Notes under the pieces: generated by a model
What the model was told of the DNA's origin: nothing
Database searches by the model: none
The model's input: only the letters and a program-made list of their open reading frames with translations
Part shown: positions 1-9,401 of the stretch, one piece after another
Position numbering within the stretch: the first letter of the stretch is position 1
Layout of the letters: every line of letters begins with the position of its first letter
From: Altererythrobacter sp.
Lineage (GTDB): Bacteria > Pseudomonadota > Alphaproteobacteria > Sphingomonadales > Sphingomonadaceae
Reading direction: 5' to 3'
Assembly: GCA_016793865.1 (NCBI GenBank)
Contig: JAEULJ010000009.1
Span: forward strand, 1-64,000
DNA: 64,000 bases
Made by a program: the position numbers and the translations under genes

Positions 1-148
1 GACCGAATGGGACGCGTTCCGCGCCCTCGACCTCGACCGCGTCAGGCAACTCGCCAAGGCCCCCGTCATGGTCGACCTCAGAAACATCTACCGACCCGAA
101 GACATGAAAGCCAAAGGCTTCCTATACTCCAGCGTGGGGCGCCCCTAG
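1..148 (+). CDS. UDP-glucose 6-dehydrogenase, C-terminal fragment
   Basis: Only the last 49 codons are present, read from base 2 to the TAG at 146-148; the rest lies left of the window. The peptide contains VMVDLRNIY followed by RPEDM and ends FLYSSVGRP. This is the typical end of UDP-glucose/GDP-mannose dehydrogenases, where VDLRN(I/L)Y closes the UDP-binding domain. The enzyme oxidises UDP-glucose to UDP-glucuronate with two NAD+ for exopolysaccharide and glycolipid synthesis in the cytosol. Another nucleotide-sugar dehydrogenase of the family cannot be excluded from this piece. The next gene starts 50 bases later on the same strand and has an unrelated metabolic role. Confidence 0.85.
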   Translation, partial: TEWDAFRALDLDRVRQLAKAPVMVDLRNIYRPEDMKAKGFLYSSVGRP

Positions 149-198
149 ACTCCGCCGCCTGCTCGGCCCTATCGCGCGATCAACGACAGGGAGAGTGC

Positions 199-2148
199 AT
201 GGCCGACCATCCCCACGACAGCGACATCGTGGCGCGCCCCGCGGGCACGCTGGACGGTACGCGCACGACTTCGGCGCAGTATGAAGCGCTTTACCGCCGC
301 AGCGTGACCGACAGTGACGGCTTCTGGGCGGAGCAGGCGGGGCGGCTGGACTGGGAACGCGCGCCCAGCCGGATAGCGAACTGGAGCTTCGATCCCGTCG
401 ATATCCGCTGGTTCGAGGACGGCCGGCTCAACCTCTGCCACAATGCGGTGGATCGCCATGTCGCCGCGGGCCGGGGCGATGATATCGCGATCGTGTTCGA
501 GCCCGACGATCCGGCCGGCGCGGTGCGGCGCATCAGCTATGCCGAGCTCCAGCGGGATGTGATCCGGATCGCCGCCACGCTGCGCGAGCTCGGCGTCCGC
601 AAGGGCGACCGCGTCACGATCTATATGCCGATGATCCCCGAAGGCGCGATGGCCATGCTCGCCTGCGCACGGATCGGCGCGGTGCATTCGGTGATCTTCG
701 GTGGCTTCTCGCCCGAGGCGATCGCGGGCCGGATCGAGGACTGTGCAAGCGACTGGATCATCACCGCCGACGAAGGGTTGCGCGGCGGCAAGCGCGTGCC
801 GCTCAAGGCCAATGTCGATGCGGCGCTGGAGAAGGTGAGCGTGAGGGCGGTGCTGGTGTTCCGCCATACCGGCGGCGCGGTCGCCATGACCAAGGGCCGC
901 GATCACTGGTTCCATGAGGCATCGCAGGGCGTTGGCGGGGAGTGCCCGTGCGAGCCGATGGGAGCGGAAGACCCGCTGTTCATCCTCTATACCAGCGGTT
1001 CGACCGGCAAGCCCAAGGGCGTGCTCCACACGACCGGCGGTTACGGCGTGTGGACCGAGACGACCTTCCGCCATGTGTTCGACTATCGGCCCGGCGAGCT
1101 GTTCTGGTGCACGGCCGACATCGGCTGGGTCACGGGGCACAGCTACATCGTCTATGGTCCGCTGCTGAGCGGCGCGAGCGTGCTGATGTTCGAAGGCGTG
1201 CCCAGCTACCCGGATCACGACCGCTTCTGGGCGGTGATCGAAAAGCACAAGGTTGCCATCTTCTACACCGCGCCGACCGCGATCCGCGCCTTGATGCGGG
1301 AGGGGGAGGACTATGTGACCCGCCACGATCTCTCCAGCCTGCGCCTGCTCGGCAGCGTGGGGGAACCGATCAATCCCGAGGCGTGGCGCTGGTATGCCGG
1401 CACCGTCGGCAAGGACGAGTTGCCCGTGGTCGATACCTGGTGGCAGACGGAGACCGGCGGGATCATGATAACCACCCTGCCGGGCGCGCACGACATGAAG
1501 CCGGGCAGCGCGGGCAAGCCGTTCTTCGGGGTCGAACCGCAGCTCGTCGATGGTGAGGGCGGTGTGCTGGAGGGTGCCGCGGAAGGCAATCTGTGCATCG
1601 CGCGCAGCTGGCCCGGACAGGCGCGCACCGTCTATGGCGATCACGAACGCTTCGTGCAGGCCTATTTCAGCACCTATCCCGGCCGCTATTTCACCGGCGA
1701 CGGCTGTCGCCGCGATACGGATGCCTACTACTGGATCACCGGCCGCGTGGACGATGTCATCAACGTATCGGGCCACCGCATGGGCACCGCCGAGGTGGAG
1801 AGCGCGCTGGTGCTGCATGCAAGCGTCGCGGAGGCGGCGGTGGTGGGCTGTCCGCACGACATCAAGGGCCAGGGCATCTACTGCTATGTGACGCTCAAGT
1901 CGGGGGAGGAGTCTTCCGGGGCGCTGGGGGCGGAGCTGAAGCAGTGGGTGCGCCACGAGATCGGCCCGATCGCCACGCCCGACCACATCCAGTTCACGAC
2001 GGCGCTGCCGAAGACCCGCAGCGGCAAGATCATGCGCCGCATCCTCCGCAAGATCGCCGAGAACGAGACCGGCGCGCTGGGCGACACCTCGACCCTCGCC
2101 GATCCGGCCGTGGTCGCTGCGCTGGTCGAAGGGCGGCTGAACCGCTGA
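199..2148 (+). CDS. acs: acetyl-CoA synthetase (AMP-forming)
   Basis: A 649-residue cytosolic enzyme that activates acetate to acetyl-CoA through acetyl-AMP, feeding acetate and fatty-acid breakdown products to central metabolism. Seen: the AMP-binding P-loop [10 protein letters not shown] at about residues 265-274, the WWQTETGG motif at 414-421, and PKTRSGK near the C-terminus, whose last lysine (about 610) is the residue acetylated by Pat-type enzymes in this family. The length matches Acs (about 650). The open frame continues upstream to base 7, but the ATG at 199 follows a GGGAGAG ribosome site, and the upstream part overlaps the previous gene. A propionyl-CoA synthetase is a less likely alternative. 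The next gene follows after two bases, so co-transcription is likely. Confidence 0.95.
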   Translation: MADHPHDSDIVARPAGTLDGTRTTSAQYEALYRRSVTDSDGFWAEQAGRLDWERAPSRIANWSFDPVDIRWFEDGRLNLCHNAVDRHVAAGRGDDIAIVFEPDDPAGAVRRISYAELQRDVIRIAATLRELGVRKGDRVTIYMPMIPEGAMAMLACARIGAVHSVIFGGFSPEAIAGRIEDCASDWIITADEGLRGGKRVPLKANVDAALEKVSVRAVLVFRHTGGAVAMTKGRDHWFHEASQGVGGECPCEPMGAEDPLFILYTSGSTGKPKGVLHTTGGYGVWTETTFRHVFDYRPGELFWCTADIGWVTGHSYIVYGPLLSGASVLMFEGVPSYPDHDRFWAVIEKHKVAIFYTAPTAIRALMREGEDYVTRHDLSSLRLLGSVGEPINPEAWRWYAGTVGKDELPVVDTWWQTETGGIMITTLPGAHDMKPGSAGKPFFGVEPQLVDGEGGVLEGAAEGNLCIARSWPGQARTVYGDHERFVQAYFSTYPGRYFTGDGCRRDTDAYYWITGRVDDVINVSGHRMGTAEVESALVLHASVAEAAVVGCPHDIKGQGIYCYVTLKSGEESSGALGAELKQWVRHEIGPIATPDHIQFTTALPKTRSGKIMRRILRKIAENETGALGDTSTLADPAVVAALVEGRLNR

Positions 2149-2150
2149 CC

Positions 2151-3065
2151 ATGAGCGCGCTCGCCCCGCCCCCGGCCTCCCGCACGCTGGGCGCGAGCGG
2201 CATCGCCATCTCGCCGCTGGCCTGGGGGATGTGGCGGCTGGCCGAGAACGGTCGCGGCGCGGGCGATGCGGCGCGGCTCGTCCATGCCGCGCTCGATGCC
2301 GGCATAACCCTGCTCGATACCGCCGACATCTACGGCTTCGACGGCACGCGCGGGTTCGGCGATGCCGAGGCCTTGCTGGGCGAGGTGCTGGCATCGCAGC
2401 CCGGCTTGCGCGGGCGCATGGTGCTGGCGACGAAGGGCGGGATCAGGCCGCCGCTGCCCTATGACCAGTCGCCCGGCTATCTGCGAAGCGCGATCGAGGC
2501 ATCGCTGCGGCGCCTGCGCACCGATACCATCGACCTTTACCAGATCCACCGCCCCGACATCCTCGCCCATCCGCAGGAAGTGGCGCGGGTGCTCGACGAT
2601 GCGGTGGCGAGCGGCAAGGTGCGCGCGCTCGGCGTGTCCAATTTCAGCCCATCCCAGATCGAGGCGCTGGGCCATTTCCTCGGCCACGAGCTGGCGGCGA
2701 CCCAGCCCGAGATCAGCCCGCTCAGGATCGACTGCTTCGCCAATGGCGAGCTCGATCAGGCGCTGCGCCTTGGCCTGACGCCGCTGGCCTGGTCTCCGCT
2801 CGGCGGCGGCCGGCTCCTGGCGCCGGCCGACGGGCGCGAGCAGGCGGTGGCGGACGTGCTCGACCGCGTCGCCGGCGAGCATGGGGTGAGCCGTTCGGTG
2901 GCGGCCTATGGCTGGCTGATGGTCCATCCGGCGGGAATCGTGCCCATCGTCGGTTCGCAGGATGCCGGTCGCATCGCGGAGGCTGCCCAGGCCCTCGGGA
3001 TGCGATGGACCCGGCAGGACTGGTATGCGGTGCTGGCGGCCGCCCGCGGCGCGCCGCTGCCATGA
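2151..3065 (+). CDS. aldo/keto reductase, YdhF-like
   Basis: A 304-residue NAD(P)H-dependent aldo/keto reductase with a TIM-barrel fold. Seen: LLDTADIYGF, holding the catalytic Asp and Tyr, VLATKGG with the catalytic Lys, LYQIHRPD with the active-site His, and LGVSNFSPSQ followed by a C-terminal cofactor-binding segment with IVPIVGSQ. The order and spacing match E. coli YdhF and related oxidoreductases of unknown physiological substrate. The ATG lies two bases after the acs stop, so it is probably translated from the same message. No evidence points to a specific carbonyl substrate. Confidence 0.88.
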   Translation: MSALAPPPASRTLGASGIAISPLAWGMWRLAENGRGAGDAARLVHAALDAGITLLDTADIYGFDGTRGFGDAEALLGEVLASQPGLRGRMVLATKGGIRPPLPYDQSPGYLRSAIEASLRRLRTDTIDLYQIHRPDILAHPQEVARVLDDAVASGKVRALGVSNFSPSQIEALGHFLGHELAATQPEISPLRIDCFANGELDQALRLGLTPLAWSPLGGGRLLAPADGREQAVADVLDRVAGEHGVSRSVAAYGWLMVHPAGIVPIVGSQDAGRIAEAAQALGMRWTRQDWYAVLAAARGAPLP

Positions 3066-3135
3066 CGAGCGCGACTGTTGACAGCGGCGAATGGCCTGCA
3101 ACAGGGTGTCGCATGATCCATCACCGGCCCCGCGC

Positions 3136-3708
3136 GTGACCATTCGCATCGTCGCTATCGGCGGAACGGTGAACGCGGACAGCGCCACCGAACAGGCGTT
3201 GCGCCTGGCCACTCGCCCGGCCGCGGAGGCGGGCGCGCAGGTGAGCGTGTTCGGCGGCGACTATCTCGGTACCCTCGCCCATTATCGCGGCACCGCCTAC
3301 AGGGCCGGCAATGGCGGCGAGCTGGTGGATGCCGTGCGCGCGGCGGACGGGGTAATCATCTCCGCGCCGGGCTATCACGGGACCATTTCGGGCCTGGTCA
3401 AGAACGCACTCGATTACCTGGAGGACCTGGCCGGCGACACACGCCCCTATCTCGACGGTCGCGCGGTCGGCCTCATCACCACGGCCTTCGGCGATCAGGC
3501 GAGCATGGGCACGCTGCTGACCTTGCGGACCATAGTCCATTCCCTGCGCGGCTGGCCAACGCCGATGGGCGCGACGATCCGGACATTCCCCGGTATGTTC
3601 TCGGTGCAGGGAGAATGCCTGGACGATCGCGCCCGCGCCCAGATCGAGATGGTCGGCCGCCAGGTGCTCGACGGGGCGAGGGCGCTTTCGACGCTGGGCC
3701 AGCACTGA
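3136..3708 (+). CDS. NADPH-dependent FMN reductase family protein
   Basis: A 190-residue flavodoxin-fold protein of the NADPH-dependent FMN reductase family (SsuE/ChrR relatives). Seen: an N-terminal beta strand IRIVAIGGT leading into the phosphate-binding loop, and SAPGYHGTISGLVKNALDYL, the usual flavin-contact segment where the family has PxYxxxxxxxLKxxxD. A GLITTAFG strand and a glycine-rich segment follow. The GTG at 3136 gives the normal family N-terminus; an in-frame ATG at 3091 would add 15 residues that do not look like the fold. Neither start has a strong ribosome site. The physiological role (quinone, azo dye or flavin reduction) cannot be told from sequence. Confidence 0.8.
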   Translation: MTIRIVAIGGTVNADSATEQALRLATRPAAEAGAQVSVFGGDYLGTLAHYRGTAYRAGNGGELVDAVRAADGVIISAPGYHGTISGLVKNALDYLEDLAGDTRPYLDGRAVGLITTAFGDQASMGTLLTLRTIVHSLRGWPTPMGATIRTFPGMFSVQGECLDDRARAQIEMVGRQVLDGARALSTLGQH

Positions 3709-3718
3709 CCAGCGGGGG

Positions 3719-4120
3719 TCAGCTCGCCTTTTCGTAGGGCACGAAATCGGTCAGGAAGACCACCCCGCTGAACATGCCCGTAGAGCGATCGGCCAGAGTC
3801 ACGGTGTCGCTGCGGCACAGCCCGGACCCGCCGAACTTCTTGATGACCAGGATGTCGTTATCGTCGATGCTGGAGGGATCGGCGGTGCGGTTCACCCACA
3901 CCTTGCCGCCCGACCGGTAGACGATGGCGGTCTTGTCGATGATGGTCAGGCTGCTGCTGCTGTCGGTGCGGATGCAGCTCCGAGGCGTGCCGGCGGTGCG
4001 GCCCTCGATCAGCTTGGCGAGCTGTTGTTCGCCGGTGAGGCGCTCCCGCGCGATGGCGGGGGCGGTGGCAAGCGCGACGGCGGAAGCGGCGATGGCCAGG
4101 GTTCCTAGGAATTTGCGCAT
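3719..4120 (-). CDS. secreted hypothetical protein
   Basis: A 133-residue protein with a clear Sec signal peptide: MRKF, a hydrophobic run of about 15 residues rich in Ala and Leu, then a likely cleavage after APAIA at about residue 24. The mature part has two cysteines (SCIRT and GLCRSD) that could form a disulfide, the pattern TAIVYRSGGKVWVNR and a C-terminal hydrophobic FSGVVFLTDFVPY. I believe similar proteins are common in Sphingomonadales and have no assigned function. It is convergent with the flavin reductase gene, the stops lying 10 bases apart. Function unknown; probably periplasmic. Confidence 0.75.
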   Translation of the reverse strand: MRKFLGTLAIAASAVALATAPAIARERLTGEQQLAKLIEGRTAGTPRSCIRTDSSSSLTIIDKTAIVYRSGGKVWVNRTADPSSIDDNDILVIKKFGGSGLCRSDTVTLADRSTGMFSGVVFLTDFVPYEKAS

Positions 4121-4191
4121 GAGGGATACTCCTTCGTATGCCGCCGTCTAGCACGCGGCGGATGAATTGGCGATGAGCGAAGGCCCCGGCC

Positions 4192-5613
4192 TCAGCCCGT
4201 CCCGCCGACCGTGATTCCGTCGATCAGCAAGGTCGGCTGGCCAACACCGGCGGGAATGCCCTGGCCGCCCTTGCCGCACATGCCCACGCCCTGATCGAGC
4301 TGCATGTCGTCGCCGATCCCGATCACACGGGTCAGCACGCTGGGCCCGTCGCCGATCAGCGTGGCGCCCTTGATCGGGGCGATCACCTTGCCGTTCTCGA
4401 CCTTGTATGCCTCGGTGCAGGAGAAGACGAACTTGCCGCTGGTGATGTCGACCTGTCCGCCGCCGAAGCTGGTGGCGTAGATGCCGTCCTTCACGCGGGC
4501 GAGCAGCTCGGCTGGATCGTCGGTGCCGGCGCGCATGAAGGTGTTGGTCATCCGCGGCATCGGCGCGTGTTCATAGCTTTCGCGGCGGCCGTTGCCGGTC
4601 GGCTCCATCCCCATCAGCCGGGCGTTGAGCCGGTCCTGCATATAGCCCTTGAGGATGCCGTCCTCGATCAGCACGGTCTCGCGGGTGGACGTGCCTTCGT
4701 CGTCAATGGTGAGCGAACCCCGGCGCTGCGCGATGGCGCCGTCGTCGACCACCGTAACGCCCGGCGCCGCCACGCGCTCGCCGATGCGGCCGGAAAAGGC
4801 GCTGGTGCCCTTGCGGTTGAAATCGCCCTCCAGCCCGTGGCCGACCGCCTCGTGCAGCAGCACGCCGGGCCAGCCGGGGCCAAGCAGCACGGTGCTCGTT
4901 CCGGCCGGGGCGGGCACGCTGTCGAGATTGACCAGCGCCTGGCGCACGGCCTCGTCCACCGCATGCATCCACCGGCCCTCGTCGAACAGCTCGTCGTAGA
5001 GATAGCGGCCCCCGAAACCGTAGCTGCCGGTTTCGCGCCTCCCGTTCATCTCCGCGACGATGCTGACGTTCAGCCGCACCAGCGGGCGGATGTCGCGGGC
5101 GGTGAAGCCATCGGGGCGGACGATCTCGATAACGCTCCAGCTCGCGGTCAGGCTGGCGCTGACCTGCGCCACGCGCGGGTCCCTTGCGCGGGCCACGGCG
5201 TCGATCTTCTCCAGCAGCGCCACCTTTTCCGCGAAGGGCACGAGGTCCAGCGGGCTGTCGTCGGTATAGAGGTGGCGGTTGGTGCGCGCCGGCGGCGCGG
5301 CCTTCGCGCCCTTTGCCGGGTCGAGCAGCTGCAAAGTCTCGCCCGCGCGCGCGATGGCCGCGGCGCTGATGTCGTTGGCATGGGCGAAACCGGTCGCCTC
5401 GCCGCTCACCCCGCGCAGGCCGAAGCCGCTGTCGCGCGCATAATCCGCAGCCTTGAGCCGCCCGTCATCGAAGGCGAAGCTCTCGCTGGCGATGAACTGG
5501 AGGTAGAGCTCGCCATCGTCGCAGGACGACAGCAGCCGCGTGGTCAGCGCCTGCGCCTCGGCGGGGCTGAGCTTGTCGGAATAGATCAGGCTGGCGGGAT
5601 CGGAAGTCGTCAT
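4192..5613 (-). CDS. tldD: metalloprotease TldD
   Basis: A 473-residue TldD of the TldD/TldE (PmbA) pair, a cytosolic metalloprotease that in other bacteria trims modified peptides such as microcin B17 and degrades the CcdA antitoxin. Seen: HEAVGHGLEGDF, the HExxxH zinc motif of TldD, followed by the glycine-rich C-terminal region (GMCGKGGQGIPAGVG) that holds the third zinc ligand. The length agrees with the family (about 475-480). Two starts compete: the ATG at 5613, and a TTG at 5622 (three codons earlier) that is better spaced from GAGGAAG. The partner pmbA is not in this window. Confidence 0.93.
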   Translation of the reverse strand: MTTSDPASLIYSDKLSPAEAQALTTRLLSSCDDGELYLQFIASESFAFDDGRLKAADYARDSGFGLRGVSGEATGFAHANDISAAAIARAGETLQLLDPAKGAKAAPPARTNRHLYTDDSPLDLVPFAEKVALLEKIDAVARARDPRVAQVSASLTASWSVIEIVRPDGFTARDIRPLVRLNVSIVAEMNGRRETGSYGFGGRYLYDELFDEGRWMHAVDEAVRQALVNLDSVPAPAGTSTVLLGPGWPGVLLHEAVGHGLEGDFNRKGTSAFSGRIGERVAAPGVTVVDDGAIAQRRGSLTIDDEGTSTRETVLIEDGILKGYMQDRLNARLMGMEPTGNGRRESYEHAPMPRMTNTFMRAGTDDPAELLARVKDGIYATSFGGGQVDITSGKFVFSCTEAYKVENGKVIAPIKGATLIGDGPSVLTRVIGIGDDMQLDQGVGMCGKGGQGIPAGVGQPTLLIDGITVGGTG

Positions 5614-5689
5614 GGCGCCCAATGTAGGCTCTTCCTCGCCCGGGTGAAAGGCGGCGGCTCCTCAATGGAGCGAGGCCGACGGCCGGGCG

Positions 5690-5950
5690 TCAGGCGTGTC
5701 CGGGGTCGCCGCCTTCGGAGATATCCGCAAGGCTTGCCTGGTCCACGCCTTCTGCCGGGCCGCCCCTGAGGATGAAGCGGCGGTCGCAATAGCCGCAATC
5801 GACATAGCCGTGCTCGTCGATCTCGAGGAACACCTTGGGGTGGCCCAGGGCGGCCGGGCGATATCGCGCGCCGGAGCGGATGTCGGTCGAACCGTCGCAC
5901 CATACGCGGTGGGCTTCGACCAGGGTGACTTCGGGCGGGGGGGTATTCAT
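5690..5950 (-). CDS. zinc-finger (zf-CHCC) domain protein
   Basis: An 86-residue protein with the CHCC zinc finger found in mitochondrial complex I subunit NDUFS6 and in short alphaproteobacterial proteins. Seen: VWCDG (Cys18), GHPKVFLEI (His37) and VDCGYCD (Cys52, Cys55), with the usual spacing HP(x)VxLxI then (x)CPYC. The role of the free-standing bacterial form is not settled; a link to respiratory complex assembly is inference from the NDUFS6 relation. The ATG at 5950 was chosen because upstream in-frame residues are not part of the family. It shares an upstream region with the divergent ABC ATPase gene starting at 6004. Confidence 0.85.
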   Translation of the reverse strand: MNTPPPEVTLVEAHRVWCDGSTDIRSGARYRPAALGHPKVFLEIDEHGYVDCGYCDRRFILRGGPAEGVDQASLADISEGGDPGHA

Positions 5951-6003
5951 GGGCGCGGCGATAATGGCTTGGGCCGCGCGCCGCAACGGCCTAGGGGCCG
6001 GTC

Positions 6004-6948
6004 ATGGCCACTCCACCCGCGATCCGCATCGACAATCTCGTCAAGCGCTACGCCCCGCCGCCCAAGGCGCGGGCGCAGGAGGGCAAGCTGGCGCTCAAGG
6101 GAATCAGCCTGGAGGTGCCGCAGGGCGGCATCTTCGGTCTGCTCGGCCCCAATGGCGCGGGCAAGTCCACGCTCATCAACATCCTTGCCGGCCTGGTGAT
6201 GAAGACCTCGGGCAGCGCGGAGATCTGGGGTTTCGACATCGACGCGCAGCCGCGCAACGCCAAGCGCTCGATCGGGATCGTGCCCCAGGAAATCGTCTTC
6301 GATCCCTTCTTCACCCCTTTCGAGGTGCTGGAGAACCAGGGCGGATTCTACGGCGTGAGGAAGGGCCAGCGCCGCAGCGAGGAGCTGCTGAAGGCGGTGC
6401 ATCTGTGGGACAAGCGCGATGCCTATGCCCGCACGCTGTCGGGCGGGATGAAGCGGCGGCTGCTGGTGGCCAAGGCGATGGTCCATTCGCCGCCGATCCT
6501 GGTGCTCGACGAGCCGACCGCCGGCGTCGACGTTGAGCTGCGCCGCCAGCTTTGGGAACTGGTGACCGGGCTCAACCGCGAAGGGGTGACGGTCGTGCTG
6601 ACCACCCACTACCTTGAGGAAGCCGAGCAATTGTGCGACCGGATCGCGATCATCAATCATGGCGAGCTGATCGCCGACAAGCCGACCCGCGAACTGGTGG
6701 GCATGGCGCGCGAGAAGATCGTCTCCGTGGCCGTGGACAAGGACATCGCCGGCCCGCCGATGGAGCCCGCCTTCCTCAAGGCCGATGTGGTCGAGCCGCG
6801 CCGCATCGACATCACCTATGATCGCGACGCCACCAGCGCCGGCCAGGTGCTCGCGCTGCTCCAGCAGCATGGCTATGCGATCGAGGACGTCACCACGCGC
6901 GAGGCGGACCTGGAGGATGTCTTCGTGCAACTGACGGCGGGCGGCTGA
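6004..6948 (+). CDS. ABC-2 type transporter ATP-binding protein
   Basis: A 314-residue ATPase subunit of an ABC-2 type exporter, resembling E. coli YadG and the drug-export ATPases. Seen: Walker A GPNGAGKST at 48-56, signature LSGGMKRRL at 145-153, Walker B ILVLDEP at 165-171 followed by TAGVD, and the switch His in TTHYLEEAEQLC. The last 80 or so residues form the C-terminal extension usual for the DrrA/YadG group. It would sit on the inner face of the membrane with a permease partner. No ABC-2 permease lies on either side, so the partner must be encoded elsewhere. Confidence 0.9.
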   Translation: MATPPAIRIDNLVKRYAPPPKARAQEGKLALKGISLEVPQGGIFGLLGPNGAGKSTLINILAGLVMKTSGSAEIWGFDIDAQPRNAKRSIGIVPQEIVFDPFFTPFEVLENQGGFYGVRKGQRRSEELLKAVHLWDKRDAYARTLSGGMKRRLLVAKAMVHSPPILVLDEPTAGVDVELRRQLWELVTGLNREGVTVVLTTHYLEEAEQLCDRIAIINHGELIADKPTRELVGMAREKIVSVAVDKDIAGPPMEPAFLKADVVEPRRIDITYDRDATSAGQVLALLQQHGYAIEDVTTREADLEDVFVQLTAGG

Positions 6949-6973
6949 ATCGTTCCGGCGTCGTCGCGCGGCG

Positions 6974-7162
6974 CTAGGGGAAGTGTCGCCGCCCCAGGCC
7001 CGCATCGCGGACACGCTGCACCTCCCAGACGTGCGGCGTGACCTCCTCCATCGGCAGATTGCAATGCAGGCAGCGGCTGACCTGCGAACCGTGGATGCGG
7101 CGAACCTTGCCGGGATCGAGGCGATGCCTGCCGAACGCGCATGCGAATTGAGCGAGTTTCAT
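6974..7162 (-). CDS. small CxxC hypothetical protein
   Basis: A 62-residue basic protein starting MKLAQFACAFGRHR and carrying a CLHC pair (Cys31, Cys34) that may belong to a half zinc ribbon, plus several Arg/His residues. Similar short proteins with the MKxxxFxCxFGRH start seem to occur in sphingomonads (recall, not searched). The ATG at 7162 was preferred over a longer in-frame opening at 7255 because the upstream residues have no similar character. It ends 25 bases from the convergent ABC ATPase gene. No function can be assigned. Confidence 0.55.
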   Translation of the reverse strand: MKLAQFACAFGRHRLDPGKVRRIHGSQVSRCLHCNLPMEEVTPHVWEVQRVRDAGLGRRHFP

Positions 7163-7294
7163 GTGATCCCGCGACCTCCCGTACTCATCCCCTGCGAGGG
7201 CAGGGGCTAGACGGCGCTGCGGGATGGTAAATGCCGACGCGGCGAGCCGCCCCAATCCTGCGGGATTCGGAGCGGCGCGCCCGCCGATGCCGGC

Positions 7295-9196
7295 CTAGAT
7301 GCGAAGCTGGCTGCCGACCTCCACCACCCGCCCGGTGGGCAACCTGAAGAAATCCATCGCCGATTCGCTGGCCTTCATCATCCAGGCGAAGAGATGTTCG
7401 CGCCACAGCGCCATGCCGCGCCGGTCGTGCGCGGCGATCAGCTTCTGCCGGCCGAGGAAGAAGCTGGTCTGCATCATGTCGAACGCGCCGCCGCAAACCT
7501 CCACCCGCGCCAGCTCCGCGGGAAGATCGACTTCCTCCATGAAGCCGAAATGGAGCACGATGCGCCAGAACCCCTCGCCCTGCGGCACGATCTCGGCGCG
7601 GCGCACGGCGTCCACCACCGGCACGTCCTCCACCTGCACGGTCAGGATCACCACGCGTTCGTGCAGCACCTTGTTGTGCTTGAGATTGTGGAGCAGCGCG
7701 GCCGGCACCCCGCCGTTGTCGGCGGCCAGGAAGATCGCGGTGCCCTTGACCCTCTGCACCGAGCCGGCGGTGGACTTGATGAACAGGGGCAGGGGCATGG
7801 CGGTCGCGCTCATCTCCTCGCGCATCAGACGGCGCCCCTTCGCCCAGGTGGTCAGCACCGTGAAGATCGCCGCGGCCACGACCAGCGGAAACCAGCCGCC
7901 ATCCGCAACCTTGGTGATGTTCGAGGCGAAGAAGGAGCCATCGACCAGCAGGAACAGCCCGATCGTCAGGGCCACCGCGGGGCGGCTCCAGTGCCACACC
8001 CGGCGCAGCAGAACGGCCAGCATGGCGGTGGTGATGAGCATCGTGCCCACCACCGAGATGCCGTAAGCGGCCGCAAGCTCGGTGGATTCGCCGAAGCCCC
8101 AGACCAGTCCCAGCACCATGACCAGCAGCGCCCAGTTAACCGAGGGGATGTAGATCTGCCCGACGGCCTTCTCGCTGGTGTGGCGCGTCCTCAGCCGCGG
8201 CAGGAAGCCGAGCTGGACGGCCTGATGCGTGACCGAGAAGGCGCCGGTAATCACCGCCTGGCTGGCGATGATGGTCGCCAGCGTGGCAAGGATGACCAGC
8301 GGCAGGCGATAGGCTTCCGGAGCCATCAGGTAGAACGGGTTCTCCACTGCGGCGGGATTGCCCAGCAGCAGCGCGCCTTGCCCCATGTAGTTGAGCATCA
8401 GGCAGGGATAGGCGAGCGCAAGCCAGCCGATACCCACCGCCTTGCGCCCGAAATGGCCCATGTCGGCATAAAGCGTCTCCGCCCCGGTCACGGCCAGGAA
8501 CACCGAACCCATCGCCAGGAAGGCGAGCCGGGGATCATAGGCGAAGAAGGTGAAGGCGTGCCGCGGGTTCACGATGCCGAGGATTTCGGGCCGCTGCGCG
8601 ATCTGGATGATACCCAGCCCGGCCAGGACGAGGAAATAGACCAGCACGATAGGACCGAACACCGCCCCCATCCGGGCGGTGCCGCGCTTCTGCACCGCGA
8701 ACAGCGCAACCAGGATCACGCTCGCCAGCGGCAGCACCAGCGGCTGGAGCCGGGCTTCCACGATCGTCAGCCCCTCCACCGCCGAGAGAACCGATATCGC
8801 CGGCGTGATCATCGCATCGCCATAGAACAGCGCGGTGGCGAGTACGCCGAGCATGACCAGCCCGGCGCTCCAGCGATGTTCCCCAAGATGGCGGCTGATC
8901 AGCGCGAGCAGCGCGAACGAGCCGCCCTCGCCACGGTTGTCGGCGCGCATGGCGACGAAGACGTATTTCACCGTCACCACCAGCATCAGCGACCAGAACA
9001 CCAGGCTGATGACGCCGAAGATGTGCAGCCGGTCCACCGCCAGCGGGTGCGGTCCGATGAAGCTTTCCTTCATGGCATAGAGCGGAGAAGTGCCGATGTC
9101 GCCGAACACGACGCCGATCGCGCCGAGGACGAGAAGCGGCAGCGGTTGCGCCCCGGCGCCCTGCGCCGTGGCGGTTTCCATCGATTTGTGGGGCAT
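7295..9196 (-). CDS. kup: low-affinity potassium transporter Kup
   Basis: A 633-residue inner-membrane K+/H+ symporter of the KUP/HAK/KT family. Seen: the N-terminal family signature GAIGVVFGDIGTSPLYA, about twelve hydrophobic segments across residues 20-460 and a hydrophilic cytosolic C-terminal domain of about 170 residues ending RVVEVGSQLRI. The length matches bacterial Kup (620-640). The start is the ATG at 9196; a second ATG at 9181 is possible. It is divergent from nadB across a 205-base region that must hold both promoters. No c-di-AMP riboswitch is visible upstream. Confidence 0.95.
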   Translation of the reverse strand: MPHKSMETATAQGAGAQPLPLLVLGAIGVVFGDIGTSPLYAMKESFIGPHPLAVDRLHIFGVISLVFWSLMLVVTVKYVFVAMRADNRGEGGSFALLALISRHLGEHRWSAGLVMLGVLATALFYGDAMITPAISVLSAVEGLTIVEARLQPLVLPLASVILVALFAVQKRGTARMGAVFGPIVLVYFLVLAGLGIIQIAQRPEILGIVNPRHAFTFFAYDPRLAFLAMGSVFLAVTGAETLYADMGHFGRKAVGIGWLALAYPCLMLNYMGQGALLLGNPAAVENPFYLMAPEAYRLPLVILATLATIIASQAVITGAFSVTHQAVQLGFLPRLRTRHTSEKAVGQIYIPSVNWALLVMVLGLVWGFGESTELAAAYGISVVGTMLITTAMLAVLLRRVWHWSRPAVALTIGLFLLVDGSFFASNITKVADGGWFPLVVAAAIFTVLTTWAKGRRLMREEMSATAMPLPLFIKSTAGSVQRVKGTAIFLAADNGGVPAALLHNLKHNKVLHERVVILTVQVEDVPVVDAVRRAEIVPQGEGFWRIVLHFGFMEEVDLPAELARVEVCGGAFDMMQTSFFLGRQKLIAAHDRRGMALWREHLFAWMMKASESAMDFFRLPTGRVVEVGSQLRI

Positions 9197-9401
9197 GCGC
9201 TCGAGATAACCTTCGCGAAGCGAGGTCGTCGACTATTCGGCGGCCAGGGGCCCGTGGTCAGGCCAGGACGCGGGGAGATACGCCCGCTGATTGTGCAGTG
9301 CAACACGAGTTGTGTGCAATGGCCGTTGCGCCTGATGCACGCGCCACCCGGAGTTCTCAGTCACCGCTTGCCGCACGCGATCCCCGGTTTATGACGCGCG
9401 C

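Noticed and set aside
169-2394. A long minus-strand open frame of about 740 codons opposite acs
   Set aside because: It mirrors the acs codon phase in a GC-rich sequence and has no recognisable domain; acs motifs are complete on the plus strand.
9290-9335. Imperfect inverted repeat around GTGCAACACGAGTTGTGTGC between kup and nadB
   Set aside because: The arms do not pair well, and no known regulator motif (NadQ, NrtR) could be matched with confidence.
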